From positions 1-41,498 of IMG/VR virus record IMGVR_UViG_3300020391_000002: a stretch of 41,498 bases of DNA; one strand, 5' to 3'. The notes below the pieces were generated by a model, which worked only from the letters and a program-made list of their open reading frames with translations, did no database searches and was not told the DNA's origin. Below are positions 1-6,379 of this stretch, piece after piece. Each line of letters opens with the position of its first letter. Position 1 is the stretch's first letter. A program made the translations under genes and the position numbers. This DNA comes from a virus.

Positions 1-31
1 TCTGATCCTTCAAAAGCGTTAGAAAATGGCT
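1..31. repeat. Terminal direct repeat, left copy (circular closure)
   Basis: These 31 bases are identical to the last 31 bases of the window. A single minus-strand reading frame continues through the join when the two copies are merged. This is what an assembler leaves when a circular or circularly permuted genome is cut open. A true short physical terminal repeat is possible but less likely, because the cut falls inside a gene. Confidence 0.93.
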
Positions 32-863
32 TTGCAATCCCTAGAAAATCATTATCTTGTCCTACAAAAGCATCTGACAAAATTTTTGTAACCTGCAATG
101 CTTCTTGATCTGCAAGCACAAAACTATTGCTTAAACCCTTGCTAAAACCTCGTATTTCGCTTTCTCCTGCACTTCCTTGATCATTTAATGCTTTCGCATT
201 TCCGAACACTTCATCGTCTGAAAACGCCCCAGAATTGTTGAACACTTTTTCTGGGTTAAATGATGGTAAATCAGATGCAACAAAATTATTTGAAAGTATT
301 TTGCCAAAAGGGAAAGATGGTTCATCTAAGACTGTTGCGGCGTTATTTAAAACTTTTTGCGGAACAATTATTTCATCATCAGTAAAACCTACAGAATTAG
401 AGAACGTTTTACCTGATCCCAAGGATGGAGAATCTAAAACAATAGCTGAGTTTGAAAAAGCAAGTCCAAATCCAAAGGAAGGTTCATCATCAAATGAGAT
501 TGTATTAGAAAGCACTTTTCCAAAAGGAAACGCAGGCTCGTCTGCAATGGAGGTTGAGTTTGCAAAACTTTTGACAAAACCTAATGATGGTTCATCAACA
601 AGCGCGGCGGCATTGGAAAGCGATTTTCCTGATCCTAATACTAAGTTTTGAGATACACTTAGCGCATCTGAAAATTCTTTTACAATTAAAAATTGACCAG
701 TTGCAAAACTGGCGATCATCGCTTTGCTGATGGGTGTTGCGAAAAGAGTTAAATCCGTTATGGATTGTCGTAATGATTTATCCGTGACTGATTTTTGTAA
801 GGATTTGTCAACTTCATCCTTGTTTAAAGATTTACTAATTACATTTAACTTTATGAAACTCAA
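1..863 (-). CDS. 18-residue tandem-repeat structural protein, N-terminal part (continues across the circular join)
   Basis: The frame opens just after a stop at 866-864 and runs off the left edge of the window. Through the 31-base overlap it continues into 41467-41092, giving about 412 residues in all. The likely start is TTG at 863-861, overlapping the TGA of the upstream gene; the first ATG in frame is only at 719. After about 80 non-repeat residues comes a tandem array with a strict 18-residue period. Each unit is like KVLSNTISFDDEPSFGFG: Lys, hydrophobic, Ser-Asn/Asp, then an Asp/Glu-rich turn and a Pro-Ser-Phe-Gly segment. About 14-16 units are present, the last ones degenerate. The regular period suggests an extended beta-structured fibre or appendage. 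It lies between a BppU-like protein and tail-fibre genes, so it is probably a virion surface component. I do not recognise the family. Confidence 0.85.
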   Translation of the reverse strand, partial: MSFIKLNVISKSLNKDEVDKSLQKSVTDKSLRQSITDLTLFATPISKAMIASFATGQFLIVKEFSDALSVSQNLVLGSGKSLSNAAALVDEPSLGFVKSFANSTSIADEPAFPFGKVLSNTISFDDEPSFGFGLAFSNSAIVLDSPSLGSGKTFSNSVGFTDDEIIVPQKVLNNAATVLDEPSFPFGKILSNNFVASDLPSFNPEKVFNNSGAFSDDEVFGNAKALNDQGSAGESEIRGFSKGLSNSFVLADQEALQVTKILSDAFVGQDNDFLGIAKPFSNAFEGS

Positions 864-1192
864 CTAAAATCATCTCGAATTACTAAATCGACAACTTCGA
901 AGACAGTTTCCACTGTACCATCAGAAAATTGAACATTTACTTCTCCTTCATAACTGCCTGCATCAATACTTGCCAAATTATTACCGACAGAAAATATTAA
1001 TTTGCCATCTTGCAAATCTGTCCCTGTGTTGGCCGCTGTCAAAGTGAATAAAGTTGTATCTGATCCTCTTGCTCTTACTTTTAACGTTGAAGTGCCTCCA
1101 GAACAATCAACCGCCGCACCTGAGTCAGCGCGGGTTAAGTTTACCTGTATCTGTGGACCAGTATCGCCTTGAACAAGAAATAGTGTGGTCAT
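860..1192 (-). CDS. BppU N-terminal-like small structural protein
   Basis: The product is 110 residues of beta-rich, Ig-like composition. It starts with a short segment (FLVQGDTGPQIQVNLT) typical of the N-terminal domain of lactococcal baseplate upper proteins (BppU_N) and related fibre-anchor domains. It ends with the pattern AGSYEGEVNVQFSDGTVETV, which is a common final strand pair of that fold. The ATG at 1192 follows an AAGGC ribosome site. Its stop overlaps the probable TTG start of the repeat protein downstream, so the two are likely translationally coupled. The likely role is attaching or spacing a surface fibre. The family assignment is by pattern only. Confidence 0.6.
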   Translation of the reverse strand: MTTLFLVQGDTGPQIQVNLTRADSGAAVDCSGGTSTLKVRARGSDTTLFTLTAANTGTDLQDGKLIFSVGNNLASIDAGSYEGEVNVQFSDGTVETVFEVVDLVIRDDFS

Positions 1193-1202
1193 GGCTCATG
1201 CC

Positions 1203-1523
1203 TTATGATTTTTTCTTCGGAGTTGCTTTCTTTTTTGCTGTGGCTTTCTTTTTTGGTTTTTGAACGTAAGCTTCATTGACCTCTGGGGTGCTTGGGTCAT
1301 CTGCAACATAATGACCTTTCTCATTCCTTGCTCTTTCCATTCCCGTTGTGTCTTGAACTTTACACTCCATCGCCCAACCATTCTCTTCGAATACCGACAT
1401 TAAATCTTCTTTCCACGCGGCATCTGCTGTGACAATACTACCCGCTTCATAAAGTTTTGTTGTCAGCCCTTGTGCATCGTTAGTTGCAGGCTTGGGGACG
1501 ATAATTTTGTATGTTTTGCTCAT
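1203..1523 (-). CDS. Small protein with lysine-rich C-terminal tail
   Basis: The product is 106 residues of unknown function. The N-terminal ~85 residues are ordinary soluble sequence; the last ~18 are a Lys/Ala/Pro tail (KPKKKATAKKKATPKKKS) resembling histone-H1-type basic tails. The start is ATG 1523 with AAGGAT upstream. The gene lies directly after an intrinsic terminator that follows the capsid-proximal gene, so it is probably made at a lower level than capsid. The head-gene position suggests an accessory virion protein, and the basic tail could contact packaged DNA or an acidic partner. That role is inference. Confidence 0.72.
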   Translation of the reverse strand: MSKTYKIIVPKPATNDAQGLTTKLYEAGSIVTADAAWKEDLMSVFEENGWAMECKVQDTTGMERARNEKGHYVADDPSTPEVNEAYVQKPKKKATAKKKATPKKKS

Positions 1524-1533
1524 AATGAATCCT

Positions 1534-1563
1534 TAAATAAAGGGGGCTTCTAAAGAAACCCCC
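1534..1563 (-). terminator. Intrinsic terminator after the capsid / accessory gene pair
   Basis: Read on the minus strand, bases 1563-1542 form a nine-pair stem, GGGGGTTTC paired with GAAGCCCCC with one G-U wobble, around a TTTA loop. A TTTATTT run follows at 1541-1535. It lies between the stop of the 1572-2030 gene and the start of the 1203-1523 gene, so it should reduce transcription past the capsid genes. Partial read-through is expected, because the genes beyond are late structural genes with no clear promoter of their own. Confidence 0.82.
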
Positions 1564-1571
1564 ATTTATCG

Positions 1572-2030
1572 TTATGCTAGGTTGTAAGTTGAAGCACCGC
1601 CTGCATGTCTTGGATGTCCTTTTATGCAAGTCAATGACATTGGTGTACCAGTGCTGTGATTGCCAGTTCTGACAATATCAACCCTGATAAACTGTTTGCC
1701 ACCTACATATCCGATTCCAGACACTTGTGGTGTTTCAGCGTTATCATCAAGAGTCAACCAAGTTCCGTCTGAAGCAATGCTTGCATCCGTTACATCCAAT
1801 TGACTTGTTACAGCAGTCAAAGAGCCGCTTGTGTCACCATGGAATAATTTGAATTCATACTTCAAAGAACTTCCTAAAGTGTCACCTTCTGCACCAGAAT
1901 TACACATTACAAAAGCGCCCTCAAAACCTTGTAAATCGATTTCAGAGCCAGTTGTAGTTGTAGCATTTCCAGACGCAACGACAGCCGCAGTCATGCTGAC
2001 AGGAGTTAAATTATTACCTAAATCTCTCAT
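1572..2030 (-). CDS. Capsid-proximal accessory protein (possible decoration protein)
   Basis: This 152-residue protein lies immediately downstream of the major capsid gene, behind a very strong ribosome site (AAGGAGGAC, then ATG 2030). The sequence is Thr/Ser/Gly-rich and beta-like, with no membrane segment or signal. A stretch near residues 110-150 (GKQFIRVDIVRTGNH) resembles proteins that follow HK97-type capsid genes in many siphoviruses. The position, the strong translation signal and the terminator right after it fit a protein made in capsid-like amounts, such as a head decoration protein. I cannot name the family; an unrelated head-completion role is also possible. Confidence 0.75.
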   Translation of the reverse strand: MRDLGNNLTPVSMTAAVVASGNATTTTGSEIDLQGFEGAFVMCNSGAEGDTLGSSLKYEFKLFHGDTSGSLTAVTSQLDVTDASIASDGTWLTLDDNAETPQVSGIGYVGGKQFIRVDIVRTGNHSTGTPMSLTCIKGHPRHAGGASTYNLA

Positions 2031-2043
2031 CTTTTAGTCCTCC

Positions 2044-3258
2044 TTACGCTGAGACTTTTTGTTTAACGATAGCCTCTGGCAAAATTACCTGACCACCAAC
2101 TCTACGTCTTGCAACATATCGAATGTTTCCAGTTGTTGCTTGAGTAAATGGGTCACGTAAAACTGCAAGAGAAACGCGGTCAACGATCATGTATCCTCTT
2201 CGGAAATCACCAAAGGCAACAGGGAAATTACCTGCCCCTACGTTTGGCATATCAGTCGCTTGAATGTACGGGTGTCCTAAAACAGTCGTCATTGGTCCAC
2301 CAGTTAGCATCATGCCTGCTTGGAAAACATATTGTCCCGCTGTATCTTTTAACTTTCGGATTGCCGCTAATGTGCTCCTGTTAAAAACAAAAGTCGCATT
2401 CGCAGAATACTCAGCTTTTACGCTGTGAACCAAAGTGATAAGACCATCGCCTGTCAAAGCAGTTCCGTTGCCAGATACTACTTCCGAAACATCAGAGTTT
2501 GTCATGAATCCTTCGGGCTTACCTACCGCGTTTCCAGATACAAATGCCGCACCCTCTGCTTTCGCAAACTGCTCGGCAAATTCTGATTGCATTTCCGCTT
2601 CAAGATCAAATACTGAATCTTCTAGGTCTTGCTCAGAAATATCGACCAACGCATAATATTCATGTGCAGGTATCTCTTCCAAGCCAACTTGATATCCAGT
2701 TGTCTCTGATCTTGTTCCTGATTCAGCAACCCACTGCGCCGCAAAAGTACCAGTTCTTTTTGGCATCTGTATTGAACGCTGTGCTGTTTGTCTGATTCTT
2801 GCAATTGATCTGATTGGCGATATTTCAGTGATATCTTTAATCAACTCTCTAACATACTCAGGAGGTGCAAGATACCCGCCAGTTGAATCATTAGAAACAG
2901 TCAATGCTTTCTTTTCATCAGGGCTTAGTCCTTCAATTCCTTTTCTACAATAAGCGTCAAATGCTGATATGCCTTCATCAATTTGCTTTGTTGAAAATCC
3001 AGAGTTCGGCCTACGCATCGCGACCTCAACTCTATCCATCTGCTCCAAAAGAGCATCTTGGCTTTTCTGAGACTGAACCATTCTTTGATTGATGTCTTCA
3101 TAGCTATCCATCTTTGCTTCGATAGCGGCTAATTTAGCATCAAGCGCTGAATCTTCCTGTCCTTTAGCCATCTTGTCCAATTTTTCGTCATAGCTTTTTT
3201 TGAACTCCTCAAAAGCTGAACCCATCTCGGACACTAAAGTTTTAATATCTTCACTCAT
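2044..3258 (-). CDS. HK97-type major capsid protein
   Basis: The product is 404 residues, the usual length for an HK97-fold capsid precursor. Residues 1-~85 are charged and predicted coiled coil (delta/scaffold domain), rich in Glu, Lys and Gln. The capsid body begins around residue 95-115. Recognisable HK97 patterns include GGYLAPPEYVRELI (about residues 128-141), where the N-arm begins, and AEGAAFVSGNAVGKPEGF (about 235-252). The C-terminal end contains GDFRRGYMIVDR, the usual last strand of the A-domain/P-domain region. The ATG at 3258 has GAGG upstream and follows the protease gene by three bases. The delta domain is presumably removed by the adjacent protease during head maturation. Confidence 0.95.
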   Translation of the reverse strand: MSEDIKTLVSEMGSAFEEFKKSYDEKLDKMAKGQEDSALDAKLAAIEAKMDSYEDINQRMVQSQKSQDALLEQMDRVEVAMRRPNSGFSTKQIDEGISAFDAYCRKGIEGLSPDEKKALTVSNDSTGGYLAPPEYVRELIKDITEISPIRSIARIRQTAQRSIQMPKRTGTFAAQWVAESGTRSETTGYQVGLEEIPAHEYYALVDISEQDLEDSVFDLEAEMQSEFAEQFAKAEGAAFVSGNAVGKPEGFMTNSDVSEVVSGNGTALTGDGLITLVHSVKAEYSANATFVFNRSTLAAIRKLKDTAGQYVFQAGMMLTGGPMTTVLGHPYIQATDMPNVGAGNFPVAFGDFRRGYMIVDRVSLAVLRDPFTQATTGNIRYVARRRVGGQVILPEAIVKQKVSA

Positions 3259-3261
3259 TGA

Positions 3262-4158
3262 TTAATCCTCTTTAAGTGATTTAAGTTTTTGGGTTAGTTG
3301 TTTGACAGCATCAACCTCAAAACACTTTTCTATTTCTGCATCACGCAGACAAAAAGCATCTTGCACTGCTTTGGCGGCTATCTTTGCCTCTGAACGAGAT
3401 AAACTAAAAGCATCACGCAGTCCATTCTCCCATTCTCTGATTGAAACGTCTTGACCTTTAACTTTCCGAATCTTGGCTCGCGGATTCATAGGAAACGTGA
3501 CCACAGATATTTCCATCAATTCTACTTCTTTAATCATTCTTCTTCGTGTCTTTGGATCGTAATGTGCGCCTTTTGCGCTTGTCTTAAATCCAATTGATAG
3601 GCCATCTAGTGCGCCCATCTTCATCAATTCATAAGTTTCTCGACCTGCCTGTGTACCCATCGCAAGCCGTCCTTTAACTTTTAATCCTTTTTGATCCTCT
3701 TCGATAGACTCAAAAACACCGATTGGCATATCAGTCTTATGCTGATATAAAAGCTTGACTCCTTTCGGTCCTGTTTTCTTGATACTCTTTTGAAAAGCAC
3801 CTGCCTGAATAACGTCATTCCCTAAATCAACATTCCCAAAAATTGATCCATATCCTTCAAAGGAGCCTTTATCATCCTCTTCATGTCCTGCCTTGATCTC
3901 TGCCGCAACCTGAAGAAACTCACGATTTTTTTTATCGTCTTCATCTTCTTCATCCTCGTGATAGCCTGCTTCCTCTGTCGGCTCTTGCTCGGCCATATCT
4001 TTTGCCATTTCTAAGATGACAGAGTTTTCTGTTTCTCTGATGTTAAGAACGTGCTTGTTATCTTCGGTTTCTAATTGCTGACTGAGAGCGTCAACACATG
4101 CGAGAATATCGTTATCCTCGATCTTTCTGGCTGTATAATCATCCATACGCTTTACCAT
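3262..4158 (-). CDS. HK97-type prohead protease with acidic N-terminal extension
   Basis: The product is 298 residues. The serine-protease domain occupies about residues 95-230. It shows GSFEGYGSIFGNVDLGNDVI at its start, the catalytic His in LLYQHKTDMPIGVF, and the catalytic Ser in ALDGLSIGFK. The VTFPMNPRAKI stretch near residue 222 is typical of the family. The first ~90 residues are an extra, strongly acidic region (HEDEEDEDDKK) not part of the usual protease; the C-terminal ~65 residues are helical. ATG 4158 lacks a good ribosome site; ATG 4146 is an alternative. The protease should cleave the capsid delta domain and itself inside the prohead. It lies directly before the capsid gene as in HK97. 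Confidence 0.92.
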   Translation of the reverse strand: MVKRMDDYTARKIEDNDILACVDALSQQLETEDNKHVLNIRETENSVILEMAKDMAEQEPTEEAGYHEDEEDEDDKKNREFLQVAAEIKAGHEEDDKGSFEGYGSIFGNVDLGNDVIQAGAFQKSIKKTGPKGVKLLYQHKTDMPIGVFESIEEDQKGLKVKGRLAMGTQAGRETYELMKMGALDGLSIGFKTSAKGAHYDPKTRRRMIKEVELMEISVVTFPMNPRAKIRKVKGQDVSIREWENGLRDAFSLSRSEAKIAAKAVQDAFCLRDAEIEKCFEVDAVKQLTQKLKSLKED

Positions 4159-4250
4159 TGTTAAGTTATCGTAATCGTCTGATTACTACAAAACAGGCAT
4201 CTGCATTGAGATACTTTATATTTATATGGATATTATCACAACTTTTTTTG

Positions 4251-4315
4251 ATTGACACCCTTTTGAAGTGATCCGTTTCGACCAAAGGTGGATCAATCCT
4301 CTTCGGAATGTCAAT
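4251..4315 (+). ncRNA. Highly structured intergenic element, possible small RNA or cis-element
   Basis: Nested inverted repeats stack into one long hairpin. ATTGACA (4251-4257) pairs with TGTCAAT (4309-4315). TTTTGAAG (4261-4268) pairs with CTTCGGAA (4301-4308). TGATCC (4269-4274) pairs with GGATCA (4290-4295). Small bulges are CCC (4258-4260) and ATCCT (4296-4300). The middle stem needs two T-G wobbles, so it forms in plus-strand RNA but has C-A mismatches in minus-strand RNA. A possible plus promoter lies just upstream: TTGAGA at 4206, a 17-base spacer, and GATATT at 4229. It sits in the 208-base gap between the small cassette and the protease gene. No matching RNA family is known to me. 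Confidence 0.4.
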
Positions 4316-4366
4316 GAAAGAACACGGTCAATAAATTATCTGATAACTTATAGTTTGTTTTCAAGT

Positions 4367-4684
4367 TTATTGTTGCAAATCAACATCTTTTACTTTGTTA
4401 CCAAAAAACTTTTTTGTCTTTTCTTTTTTTGGAGGCTCGTCTAAAACAAATTTGGCTTCCTCAAATTTTTTATCAATTTTTTTCAAGATTGATTCACGCA
4501 TCAACTCCACATAATCAGCATAATTATCGGGAAAATATCGAGCCATCAATGTCACAATTTGCTCGGTTTTGTTTAAGCCCATGTTTTTGTGAACATCATT
4601 CATCATTTTCCAAGCTTTACCGCCCACATGAACATAAACAGTTCCAGACTTCTTTTGTCTCCAACCATCACTTTTTGACATCAT
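4367..4684 (-). CDS. Hypothetical protein, last gene of the small control cassette
   Basis: The product is 105 residues of unknown function, with ATG 4684 (or ATG 4681) behind a strong AAAGGAG site. It overlaps the upstream gene by 17 bases. Residues 12-60 contain a pattern (VGGKAWKMMNDVHKNMGLNKTEQIVTLM) that could be a short ribbon-helix-helix-like or helical DNA-contact segment. The C-terminal third is Lys-rich (EEAKFVLDEPPKKEKTKKFF). It is not a recognised head protein although it lies inside the head module. With its two upstream neighbours it forms a three-gene unit driven by the promoter near 5.28 kb. Confidence 0.75.
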   Translation of the reverse strand: MMSKSDGWRQKKSGTVYVHVGGKAWKMMNDVHKNMGLNKTEQIVTLMARYFPDNYADYVELMRESILKKIDKKFEEAKFVLDEPPKKEKTKKFFGNKVKDVDLQQ

Positions 4685-4979
4685 TTAACTCCTTTGCTTT
4701 TTGAAACTCATCTCTGCCCTCTTCAGGGGACAAATCTTTGATCTCAGGCTTTTGCCATATTTGTTTGCAATTTGCATCATCAACTTGCATCTGCGAATAA
4801 GCTTGCCTATAACCTTCATCATACATTTCTGACATATTTGATTTATGCTCAATGCCTTTTTCGCAATCTAAAATGCCCTGCATAAAGTCATCATCCAAAC
4901 GAGATTCATTAGGGTGCATTTTGCCACTGGAAATAAATTTATACGGCATCATGAATCTTTGCTCCTGTTCAATGTTCAT
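4668..4979 (-). CDS. Hypothetical protein, middle gene of the small control cassette
   Basis: The product is 103 residues, hydrophilic and acidic, with no membrane segment and no recognised domain. ATG 4979 has AAGGAAC upstream and overlaps the preceding stop as ATGA; the 3' end overlaps the next gene by 17 bases. The overlaps show tight coupling of the three minus-strand genes. Residues 27-70 (LDDDFMQGILDCEKGIEHKS) hint at helices. It may act in the early or accessory phase, because its promoter region is shared with an operator-like palindrome. Function unknown. Confidence 0.75.
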   Translation of the reverse strand: MNIEQEQRFMMPYKFISSGKMHPNESRLDDDFMQGILDCEKGIEHKSNMSEMYDEGYRQAYSQMQVDDANCKQIWQKPEIKDLSPEEGRDEFQKAKELNDVKK

Positions 4980-5230
4980 TTTAAGTTCCTTAATATTTGT
5001 GTTGATAATGATGAGAAATTTATGACTCTTCGATTAGGCATGATATAAAAAAATTCTTTCGTTCCCTCTAAAGAGCATGTTGAAAATAAACAATACCCTG
5101 ATTCAAAATCTGTTTTAAGCCATATCTGAAAAGAATCCGACTCACCAACAGGTGATTCTGAGTCAATCAATATATCGCCCACTTGTAACTGATCAAATGC
5201 GGTAACAGGGTTTTTAGTTTTAAGTTTCAT
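4976..5230 (-). CDS. Hypothetical protein, first gene of the small control cassette
   Basis: The product is 84 residues from ATG 5230 (GGAG about ten bases upstream), or 90 from ATG 5248. I prefer 5230 because the predicted transcript start lies near 5260, which would leave only a 12-base leader for 5248. The sequence has a small beta-barrel-like pattern (FDQLQVGDILIDSESPVGES, residues 12-31) similar to short SH3-like or tudor-like phage proteins, but I cannot assign a family. It is the promoter-proximal gene of the cassette inserted between head genes. Confidence 0.7.
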   Translation of the reverse strand: MKLKTKNPVTAFDQLQVGDILIDSESPVGESDSFQIWLKTDFESGYCLFSTCSLEGTKEFFYIMPNRRVINFSSLSTQILRNLK

Positions 5231-5266
5231 TTTATATGCTCTCTCCATTAAAGTTTCCGAATGTAT

Positions 5267-5296
5267 AGCATACCAGACATTAAACCATAAGTCAAA
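5267..5296 (-). promoter_or_regulatory. Minus-strand promoter of the small cassette
   Basis: On the minus strand there is TTGACT at 5296-5291, an 18-base spacer and TATGCT at 5272-5267, a good sigma70-type promoter. Transcription would start near 5260 and serve the three small genes at 5230-4367. The -35 box directly abuts the 13-base palindrome at 5297-5309, so a protein bound there could block or recruit polymerase. Confidence 0.7.
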
Positions 5297-5309
5297 CCCA
5301 AATTGGGTA
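5297..5309. promoter_or_regulatory. Operator-like palindrome ACCCAAATTGGGT
   Basis: This is a perfect 6+1+6 base dyad beside the -35 box of the minus promoter and about 20 bases upstream of the plus promoter region for the 53-residue gene. The same dyad, with only the central base changed, occurs at 13588-13600 in the main divergent control region. The best candidate binders are the Cro-like protein at 13319-13534 and the XRE protein at 17875-18078. Confidence 0.65.
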
Positions 5310-5329
5310 ATTAAAATGTAAAATGAAGT

Positions 5330-5360
5330 TGATTTTTTGTTTATGTATAGTATTATATAC
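5330..5360 (+). promoter_or_regulatory. Plus-strand promoter region with GTATA-N6-TATAC dyad
   Basis: A TTGATT box at 5330-5335 is followed by TATTAT at 5351-5356. The spacer is only 15 bases, so the exact boxes are uncertain. The dyad GTATA-GTATTA-TATAC spans 5345-5360. The same dyad geometry overlaps the -10 boxes at 16058-16073 and 16572-16587. It lies 24 bases before the ATG of the 53-residue gene, with an AAAGGAG ribosome site in between. Confidence 0.55.
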
Positions 5361-5383
5361 TTATAAAACGAAAGGAGAAAAAA

Positions 5384-5545
5384 ATGAAAAAGCCAAAAAT
5401 AAGTAAAAACCTTTTTGAAAGTTGGAGCACTTCAGACCTTAAAAATCATTTAAAATATCTAGAAAACAAATTGCCAACGAACCACACGATTACATCAGCA
5501 ATTTTTATCGAAGAAGTTTTAGAAGAAAGATTTTTAAAAAATTAA
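5384..5545 (+). CDS. Small 53-residue plus-strand protein inside the head module
   Basis: An ATG at 5384 follows a strong AAAGGAG site (5371-5377) and a promoter-like region, and the frame runs 53 codons to TAA at 5543. The protein begins MKKPKISKNLFESWSTSDLK and is highly charged and helical, with no recognised domain. It is the only plus-strand gene in the roughly 13 kb late minus-strand block before 13.6 kb. The promoter carries the same dyad as early-region promoters, so it is probably an early or independently expressed accessory gene. It ends six bases before the stop of the Mu-F-type gene, tail to tail. Confidence 0.72.
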   Translation: MKKPKISKNLFESWSTSDLKNHLKYLENKLPTNHTITSAIFIEEVLEERFLKN

Positions 5546-5551
5546 AAATAA

Positions 5552-6379
5552 TTAAGAATCAACAGAATCCTCAACATCTGTATAAACAATTACACATCTG
5601 CAATTGATTACATTCGCAGGACCGCCCTTCGGATCGCCAACAAAATCCATTTCACGACCCCCTACTTTAAAAGATTCGCTCATCGATATTTTTGTCCCAC
5701 TGACCTCTGCATGGGCTGTTCGGGTTCTTGCATCATTTGTTGCAACCCACTCTTTCACCATTGCGACCCCGTAACTGTCGCCAACGGTCTCATGATAATT
5801 ATGATGAGCAAAACCCGTCGCGGAGTGCGTTTCCGTTCTCGCAATCAAAGCGGCTCTGTTTTTATTTATTCTTCTAAATTTCTTTCTAAGCTCCCTTGCA
5901 ATTTCTGGAACAGAAAGATCCTGCAACCTTAACCGTTCGATTTCTCGAAGAATTAAAATCCCTTGATTCCTTGAAATATTCGTAAATAAAACTTCTCTTT
6001 GCAAAAAGTAAGCGGCGACCACTTCTTCAAATTCTATTGATCTTCCGAAATCAAATGGCTCTTCTTGCTTCTGATCAATTCGATTATAGGCCTCATCATT
6101 ATAATCATAAATAGCTTTAAATATTCTTTTTAACTGTGCCTTAATTAGTGACTCTAATTCAATGTTGATGAGTTGGACAACATTACCACTACTCATCGCA
6201 GAATCTTGGTTAATAGTTCTTGAAATAATGTTTACATTTTTATTAAAACTTGTTTCGATTTTTCTTTGAAATCCACGAGCAAGATTATCGCGCAGTCTTG
6301 CCTGCTGTTTTGCATATTTTCTGGCGTTAATTCTACCCTGCCGAAATCCGACAATTTGTTTGGTTGCTTGAATTGCCAT
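5552..6379 (-). CDS. Minor head protein, phage Mu gpF / SPP1 gp7 type
   Basis: The product is 275 residues. The C-terminal ~110 residues match the Phage_Mu_F head morphogenesis domain: RTETHSATGFAHHNYHETVG, then EWVATNDARTRTAHAEVSGT, and the closing NCRCVIVY with a Cys pair. The N-terminal half is helical and Arg/Gln-rich. The ATG at 6379 touches the portal TAA, has no ribosome site of its own, and is probably translated by coupling. Proteins of this family sit inside the procapsid near the portal and help assembly or DNA delivery. The position right after the portal is the standard one. Confidence 0.9.
   Translation of the reverse strand: MAIQATKQIVGFRQGRINARKYAKQQARLRDNLARGFQRKIETSFNKNVNIISRTINQDSAMSSGNVVQLINIELESLIKAQLKRIFKAIYDYNDEAYNRIDQKQEEPFDFGRSIEFEEVVAAYFLQREVLFTNISRNQGILILREIERLRLQDLSVPEIARELRKKFRRINKNRAALIARTETHSATGFAHHNYHETVGDSYGVAMVKEWVATNDARTRTAHAEVSGTKISMSESFKVGGREMDFVGDPKGGPANVINCRCVIVYTDVEDSVDS

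Noticed and set aside
1-31. Terminal repeat as an attachment site or transposon end
   Set aside because: There is no integrase or transposase, and the repeat lies inside a continuous gene; assembly closure explains it.
235-651. Plus-strand 138-residue open frame at the window start
   Set aside because: It is the antisense shadow of the 18-residue-repeat protein; the periodic codons keep the opposite strand open. No ribosome site or promoter precedes it.
1-863. 54-base repeats as a CRISPR array
   Set aside because: Repeats are imperfect, contiguous and in frame, with no spacers; they encode protein.
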